DNA of 64,000 nucleotides from Tenebrio molitor (lineage: Eukaryota > Arthropoda > Insecta > Coleoptera > Tenebrionidae). Below are positions 58,686-64,000 of this stretch, one piece after another. Every line of letters starts with the position of its first letter. Position 1 is the first letter of the stretch. Where the stretch lies: positions 11,160,001 to 11,224,000 of the forward strand of contig NC_091054.1 of assembly GCF_963966145.1 (NCBI RefSeq), given 5' to 3'. The notes beneath the pieces are model-generated. The model saw only the letters and a list, made by a program, of their open reading frames with translations. It searched no databases and had not been told where the DNA came from. A program made the position numbers and the translations under genes.

Positions 58686-60487
58686 TTGGGCATGACGTCA
58701 TCTTCGATGAGGCTACGTTTCCATCACCCTATGGTAACGCTAATACGGCGGATCGGGAGGAGGATACGGAAGAAGAAGATGCGGAAGAAGAGGACACCGA
58801 AGAAAAGAAACTCGAAAATGAAGAACCCGATGAAGATGAAGAGGAAAATTGGAATGATGCGACGGAGACTCCGGGAGCGAAGACTCAAAAATTCACACCG
58901 ACGCAGACAAGCTTACCAAGACGCTCTAGTCGAACTAAAAGGAAGCCCGAGTACTTCGACGAGTACACTGTCATAGCCTTGAACGCCGAGGCCTATGTGG
59001 ACGAGGCACCCCTGGACTATGAGGATATCAAGAACCTAGAAGACAGAAAAAAATGGTACCAAGCTGTGTTGGAGGAATTGCGCGCATTGGATATTAACGA
59101 AACGTGGACTTACACGAAATTGCCACCTGGAAAAACGGCTATCAACAACAAGTGGGTGTTTCGACTGAAAAAGGACGCCAACGGAGAACCACAACGGTAC
59201 AAGGCGAGGTTGGTGATAAAAGGTTGTTCACAAAAAAGGGGGATAGACTACGACGAAGTATACGCTCCTGTGGCAAGGTTGACAACCATAAGAACACTTC
59301 TCTCAGTAATCCACGAAAACAACCTACATGCGATGCAAATGGACGTGAAGAACGCCTTTCTTCACGGAAAACTGAAAGAAACAATCTACATGAAAGTTCC
59401 TGATGGAATCAACGGAAAAGACGGACTCGTGTGCAAGTTAAATCGCTCACTATATGGTCTTAAACAAGCACCTCGTGTTTGGAATGAACGGTTTGATACA
59501 TTTATTAAAGGGATTCACTTCAAACAATCCCCACATGACCGTTGCCTGTATATAAAGATACAAAACGGCACAAAAATCTACCTCCTGCTGTATGTAGATG
59601 ACATAATTTTGGCTGGAGACGACAAAACGACGCTAGACCAGGTTACAGCCGCTCTCAAAAGAGAATTCTCCATGTCCGACCTCGGAGAATTGCGGAACTT
59701 TCTTGGAATAAGTATCACCCGGAACGACAACGAGATGGGACTCTCTCAATTCGGATATATTAAGAAATTGCTGACTCGATTTGGCATGCAAGATTGCAAG
59801 GGTGCAAAAACTCCGATGGATGCAAAAATTCAACCCGAGCAAGTTGAACCTGCAGATTGCATCGTTGATACAAAACCATATCGCGAATTAATAGGGTGTC
59901 TGATTCGCTTTCAAGCAAACGCAACCGACAAGCAGTGGGTTGAGGCGAAGCGTATGCTCCGATACCTGAAGGATACTCAACATTTTGGGCTGATTTACCG
60001 CAGGCAGACAGCTCCAGTCCTCGCAGCTTACGCAGACTCAGACTGGGCAGGATCCTTAGACAGAAAATCCACTACGGGATTTTTACTGCAAGTCCATGGA
60101 AACGTCGTCTGCTGGTCGACGAAGAAACAGAACACGGTGGCTCTCTCATCCACGGAAGCGGAGTATGTCGCCTTGGCATGCGCTGCTGCTGAGCTTGTAT
60201 GGCTCAGAAATCTCCTCCGGGACATGCACGTCACCTACGAGGATTCCACCATCATGTTCGAAGACAACCAATCCTGCATACACTTGCTGAGCAAGTACGA
60301 GCACCGAAGGATGAAACACCTAGACGTCAAGTACCACTTTGTCCGGGATTTGGCAATGAGCAAAATCATCGATGTCAAGTATATACCATCGAATGAGCAG
60401 AGGGCGGATATCTTGACAAAAGGATTACCACGAACTTCTTTCGAAAAATTAAGATTGCTTATTGGAGTAAAAGAAACTCAAACTTAG
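58679..60487 (+). CDS. Copia pol: integrase tail, reverse transcriptase, RNase H
   Basis: This frame is open from the deletion junction (GHDVIFDEATFP, the conserved end of copia integrase). It continues through an acidic linker (58740-58880) into the RT (RVT_2) domain: NKWVFRLKKDANGEPQRYKA, then MDVKNAFLHG with the first catalytic Asp, and YVDD at 59591-59602. RNase H follows with ADSDWAG, STEAEY, EDNQS and RADILTKG. It ends at TAG, about 145 bp before the polypurine tract. Relative to the gag frame it is shifted by the deletion, so it has no start codon of its own near the junction; a TTG at 58979 is the first alternative. RT and RNase H residues look intact. Confidence 0.9.
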   Translation, partial: VVVGHDVIFDEATFPSPYGNANTADREEDTEEEDAEEEDTEEKKLENEEPDEDEEENWNDATETPGAKTQKFTPTQTSLPRRSSRTKRKPEYFDEYTVIALNAEAYVDEAPLDYEDIKNLEDRKKWYQAVLEELRALDINETWTYTKLPPGKTAINNKWVFRLKKDANGEPQRYKARLVIKGCSQKRGIDYDEVYAPVARLTTIRTLLSVIHENNLHAMQMDVKNAFLHGKLKETIYMKVPDGINGKDGLVCKLNRSLYGLKQAPRVWNERFDTFIKGIHFKQSPHDRCLYIKIQNGTKIYLLLYVDDIILAGDDKTTLDQVTAALKREFSMSDLGELRNFLGISITRNDNEMGLSQFGYIKKLLTRFGMQDCKGAKTPMDAKIQPEQVEPADCIVDTKPYRELIGCLIRFQANATDKQWVEAKRMLRYLKDTQHFGLIYRRQTAPVLAAYADSDWAGSLDRKSTTGFLLQVHGNVVCWSTKKQNTVALSSTEAEYVALACAAAELVWLRNLLRDMHVTYEDSTIMFEDNQSCIHLLSKYEHRRMKHLDVKYHFVRDLAMSKIIDVKYIPSNEQRADILTKGLPRTSFEKLRLLIGVKETQT

Positions 60488-60630
60488 ATACATCCATAAG
60501 TTTCTTTTTTGAGAGTAAAATTACTTTTGTTTTCGCCACTCAACATTTTTTGTTGCTATTGTCGAAATGACCTATTGTAATTGTTGTAATATTAACGTAG
60601 AGATTATTTGCATTATATAGAGCTTTAATT

Positions 60631-60639
60631 GTGGGGGAG
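60631..60639 (+). other. Copia polypurine tract
   Basis: GTGGGGGAG lies immediately before the 3' LTR TGTTGAG. It primes plus-strand DNA synthesis. Confidence 0.8.
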
Positions 60640-60763
60640 TGTTGAGAAAGGCAATTAAAGTAGGTTTATATTGTGTTTTGTTTTAGTCTCTAAGGTTTCT
60701 ATGTACAACAAAAAATAACAATTAATTAAAATAAAACCTTTTCAAGAGTTCACACTCACAACA
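60640..60763 (+). repeat. Copia 3' LTR
   Basis: Identical to 56925-57048 by direct reading and followed by the AAAAC target duplication. Confidence 0.93.
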
Positions 60764-60839
60764 AAAACAAATGAATATTTGACAGTTAAATCTAACCAAA
60801 GTATTTATTTGCCCGAAAAAGTGTTGTGTCGTTTATTCT

Positions 60840-61195
60840 GGTGCGAAAGTGATGAATAAATGTCTAATACGCCGCCGGACATCGCGGATGATAATCGCAA
60901 TAATTGTCTGGTCACCTTAAATTATGTAAATAAATAATTTTATTGCAAATGGTAAATTTATGGTTTTGTGGGCAAGCTGATAAAAAATACTATAAAAAAA
61001 TTGTTAATAATTGTTAATAAATTTATCTATTTGAAAAAAATAGATATAAAATAAATTTGTGATCTTTCCAATGATGTCTTTTGCTTTGTAGTTCGTGCGA
61101 TCGCCTAAAAAATTTAATGTACACTTCTGCCAAAAATTGTCTTTTGTCCTCGCCTGTTTTCAAACCTCGGCTGCGCCTCGGCTAAAAAGATGCGC
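60840..61195 (+). repeat. Linker module, copy 2 (empty site for the 55926 MITE)
   Basis: It matches 55620-56225 in order (GTCTAATACGCCGCCGG, CAAGCTGATAAAAAATACTA, GTGCGATCGCCTAAAAAATT, CCTCGGCTGCGCCTCGGCT). It lacks the 241-bp MITE found in copy 1. Confidence 0.72.
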
Positions 61196-61249
61196 TTTTG
61201 GACTTGATACATAAATAACTATTTTGTTGAACCATTTGTGATTTCTTCG

Positions 61250-61690
61250 TTATCGTTCAGGTTAAGTGGAATCTAAAAACTGTGCTTTGTAATGAATCGC
61301 ATCGCTCTATCTCTAGCAATAGTTGAGAAAACTGCAACAATGTTTTGCAAAAATGGTGGAGGCGCGATTTTTTTTTTTTAAATTATATATCTTAATTTCT
61401 CTATAACCGGTTAAGGTAGATAAAATCTAAAAACTGTCTTTTATAAATCTAATTGGAACGAATCGATTGCAAGAAACCGCACGGCTCTATCTCTAGCAAC
61501 AGTTGCGAAAATAGCAAGAATATATTTTGCAAAAATGGTGGAGGCACCGCAATATTTTATCACTACGCGTAACCACATCTCTGTAAGTGTTTGATCTAGA
61601 TTTGATCTAAATTGCATTTTGCAGTCTATTGTGACGAGTCGAATGCAAAAAAATTACAAAGCTCTGTCACCAGCAGTAGCTGAGAAAACT
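61250..61690 (+). repeat. Trimeric repeat block 3
   Basis: Unit cores at about 61307, 61490 and 61667, in A-B-C order. The motif reads GGTGGAGGCGCG in A and GGTGGAGGCACCG in B. Confidence 0.72.
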
Positions 61691-61729
61691 TCAAAAGTAT
61701 ATTTTTTGTTGAAACATTTCCGATTTCTC

Positions 61730-62260
61730 CGTTATCGTTAGCGTTAAATGGAATCTAAAAACTGTGCTTTGTAAATTTGAATATGACGAATCGAATGCAA
61801 TAAATCGCATCACTCTATTTCTAGCAATAGTTGAGAAAACCGAAACAATAATATTTTGCAAAAATGGTGGAGGCGCCAAGATTTTTTTTAATTAAATATT
61901 TTAATTTCTCTATAACCGGTTAAGATAGATAAAATCTAAAAACTGTCTTTTATAAATCTGGTTGGGACGAATCGATTGCAAGAAACCGCATGGCTCTATC
62001 TCTAGCAACAGTTGAAAAAATAGCAAGAATATGTTTCGCAAAAAATGGTGCAGACGCCGTAATATTTTGCAATAAAAGTAATCACATCTCTACAATCGTT
62101 TGAGCTAAATTTGAAGTAAGAAATGCATCTTGCAGGCTTTACTGTAACGAATCGAATGCCGCGAAATGCATGACTCTGTCTCTGATTTTAGTTGAGAAAA
62201 TTGGAAAAATGCGTTTTGCAAAAATGGTGACGCCGCCAAGAATTTTTTCCGAAGTGGACA
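61730..62260 (+). repeat. Trimeric repeat block 4
   Basis: Unit cores at about 61813, 61994 and 62180. It directly follows block 3 without a linker, so here the trimer itself is tandem. The motif is GGTGGAGGCGCC in A and GGTGCAGACGCCG in B. Confidence 0.72.
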
Positions 62261-63298
62261 CCTGAAAACTCTGTTTTGTAATTTAACTCTAGGTACACTA
62301 AACTCTACTGTCACACCGGTCCGGTTTAGCTCCCGGTCGAATCTAACCCGACTGCAGTAATAAAGTACAATTTCTTGACCAGCCTGTATCCGCAATATTT
62401 CGTAATTTAGTTGGCATTTAAACCCCTTGTCGCAGAACTGCTGAGAGTACATTTTGTGAAGTTTCCTCCAGCCGTACTAAACCTAGCGTGCTTCTTTTGT
62501 ACGAAATGCACAATAATTCAGTCCATTGTTGGCTAATAATAAATCAAAAGTTTAATTTCCGTCGAATCAGGAAATGCATTATTACGAGTTGAGGACTGCA
62601 CGTTACAAATAAATTAAATTAGGCAAGACCAAATCGCAAATTAATTCGACTGCCATTAATATTAAGGCGTCACTCGAATGCGTCGTCGGATTCGCTTAAT
62701 TTTCGTCGAGAAAAACAGAAAGAAACGGGAGCGACAGCTTCCCGGCAGGTGTCCTGTTGCGAGGAGTCGCAATAACGCGACGAGTTCGCTGTCGAGAGAA
62801 GGCTCGTCTTCTTTCAATTCGGCGGAATTAATGTTCCATAAAGTCGATTAATTCTGGTGAATTTCGCGCTCCGATAAAACGTAAGCGATGCCGATTTCGT
62901 TCATTAAGAAATTAGGAGGAGCGCCGTTCGGGGCTATAAATAATTTTGTATTAAAATAATTGGTCGGAAGCGTCGCTTAAATGACGTCGAGATAACGTCG
63001 TCGGTCCGCGGGGACTTGTCAGGCTTCCGGTTTAATTCTTGCCCGAGCGAGTTAGCCCCCGCGATAATGAAAAATACCACCCCGAGCTCCTCCGCCGAGC
63101 GTTAATAATCCAGGGGTAGTGTTTTGTAGTGGGACGCCGCGCCGGCCGTCATCAGACGCGTCCGTTCCTCTCAAATTGAATTATCCGCCGGAGTTTATAT
63201 AACGAAGAAAAATCCCCTCGAAGAGGGGTTGCGACCACATATTTGTACAGTGTCTCGGGGTTATACCGACGGTTCCTGTTAAATAAGTGTTTTGCGCG
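62261..63298. other. Unrecognised, no gene seen
   Basis: GC-moderate, CpG-rich, single-copy-looking sequence between the repeat array and the second copia element. No frame is recognisable. Confidence 0.35.
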
Positions 63299-63463
63299 TG
63301 TTACAGGGAGACAATTTAGTAGTCTAGATTCGAATACTGAGTAGCCATAGAGAGAATGTAGTTTTGTTTAGTTGTTTTACATAAATAAATGTGACGGTTA
63401 ACGTTTTTGAGAATCTGTGTATCATTTTCCTTGCTCTCGAAGTTTTCCTCAAAGAATTCTGCA
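63299..63463 (+). repeat. 5' LTR of a second copia element (approximate)
   Basis: The right edge is set by the primer site that follows; TGTTACAGGG at 63299 and TCTGCA ending at 63463 give a TG...CA pair about 165 bp apart. The left edge cannot be confirmed because the 3' LTR is outside the window. It is unrelated in sequence to the 124-bp LTR of the first copia. Confidence 0.45.
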
Positions 63464-63469
63464 ATAAAA

Positions 63470-63483
63470 GGTTATGGGCCCAG
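63470..63483 (+). other. Primer binding site of the second copia element
   Basis: GGTTATGGGCCCAG, the same initiator-Met half-tRNA complement as at 57049, placed about 140 bp before the gag ATG. Confidence 0.8.
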
Positions 63484-63620
63484 ATATCGTTAACTGAGCT
63501 GAAAACACTTAGAGGAAAAACTTTGTGAGCGTCTCAAAAACGAGTCGCGCACGCTGTAGCCATACGGCTAGTGAGTTAATCGTTCTCGACAAGAGTTAAG
63601 TGCTCGCGAGTAATCCGAAA

Positions 63621-64000
63621 ATGTCTGACGAGATCTCGGCGCGAAACGTTTCGAAATTCAACGGGACGAATTTTCAAAGTTGGAAATTCCAAGTGAATGC
63701 GTTATTTGTCGCGCACGGTATTCGAGACATTGTCGACGGATCGCGAGTGAAACCGGAAGGTGTCGGTCAGGATATCGCGAGGTGGATCAAGGACAATGCA
63801 AAAGCTATGTTCCTGATTTCAACGACGATTGAGAGCGAGCAGCTTGAACCGCTTTTGGTCTGTGTAACGGCCAAAGAAATGTGGGAAAAACTGACGAGCG
63901 TGCACGAGCAGAAGTCCGCTTCGAACAAACTGCTGCTCACGACGAGGCTGTACGAGTACAGAATGTCTCCGGGAGACAGTATCATACAGCACGTTGCGAA
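63621..64000 (+). CDS. Copia gag, 5' part (runs off the window)
   Basis: 126 codons are open from ATG to the window end. The start MSDEISARNVSKFNGTNFQS followed by WKFQVNALFVAHG matches the N-terminal UBN2/gag domain of copia polyproteins (FxGxNFxxWKFxxxxLL). Further on, AKEMWEKLTSVHEQ and SASNKLLLTTRLYEYRMSPG correspond to the TAxEIWxxLxxxYE and KxxLxxxLxxxKM blocks. It is clearly a different family from the first copia, sharing only the domain pattern. No defect is visible within the window. Confidence 0.88.
   Translation, partial: MSDEISARNVSKFNGTNFQSWKFQVNALFVAHGIRDIVDGSRVKPEGVGQDIARWIKDNAKAMFLISTTIESEQLEPLLVCVTAKEMWEKLTSVHEQKSASNKLLLTTRLYEYRMSPGDSIIQHVA

Larger units (their letters stand above)
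56925..60763 (+). mobile_element. Copia-type LTR retrotransposon, integrase-deleted
   Basis: Identical 124-bp LTRs (TGTTGAG...CACAACA) and AAAAC target duplications (56920-56924 and 60764-60768) delimit a 3,839-bp element inside the repeat array. Domain order is gag, protease, GAG_pre-integrase, start of integrase, then RT and RNase H, as in Ty1/copia. Most of the integrase core is missing, which accounts for a length about 1.2 kb below the usual 5 kb or so. The deletion also shifts frame. Identical LTRs indicate recent insertion, probably by proteins of a complete relative. Confidence 0.95.

Noticed and set aside
58686..58976. Separate small basic protein within the copia element
   Set aside because: It is the wrong-frame reading of the acidic linker between integrase and RT; the neighbouring frame is the one that continues into RT.
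54290..62260. A CRISPR array or bacterial tandem-repeat system
   Set aside because: Units are about 180 bp and diverged, with no short identical repeats and uniform spacers, and the surrounding elements are all eukaryotic.

Overview
This window looks like intergenic DNA from an arthropod nuclear genome, most likely an insect. The evidence is AT-rich sequence with many CpGs, mariner-type MITEs at TA sites, Helitron ends, LINE relics, and copia elements primed by the initiator-methionine half tRNA. I found no convincing host exon, tRNA, rRNA or miRNA gene. Every protein I could place belongs to a transposable element. The species cannot be named from the sequence alone.

Layout. 0-5 kb: a non-autonomous Helitron (309-1863) carrying a nested TIR element, a LINE reverse-transcriptase relic, two abutting MITEs and a tRNA-related SINE-like piece. 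5-25.9 kb: mostly unrecognised single-copy-looking DNA with a transposase HTH relic, a second RT relic, a 113-bp sequence present twice, and several TIR elements. 25.97-31.45 kb: a minus-strand LTR retrotransposon with identical-looking 1,467-bp LTRs, a GTAC target duplication, a tRNA-Pro primer site and no recognisable gag/pol. Each LTR has a perfect five-unit heat-shock element about 60 bp upstream of a TATA box. 31.5-36.5 kb: unrecognised sequence. 36.5-40.3 kb: a stack of minus-strand elements: a 5'-truncated LINE interrupted by an internally deleted LINE and by a MITE, next to a decayed DDE transposase. 40.3-54.2 kb: unrecognised sequence with a second Helitron copy (45003-45833), which lacks the nested insertion, and further MITEs, including one nested inside another at 50.3-51.3 kb. 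54.2-62.3 kb: an array of about 180-bp units arranged as trimers in four blocks, interrupted by two TIR elements and by a copia element (56925-60763) with intact gag/protease and RT/RNase H but a deleted integrase core. 63.3 kb to the end: the 5' end of a second, different copia element, still open at the window edge.

How the parts relate. The elements are layered and can be dated relative to each other by nesting and by comparing filled and empty copies. The youngest events by sequence are the heat-shock-element LTR retrotransposon and the first copia, since both have identical-looking LTR pairs and clean target duplications. The main candidate for something new is the HSE-bearing non-autonomous LTR element. 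The second is the trimeric repeat array.
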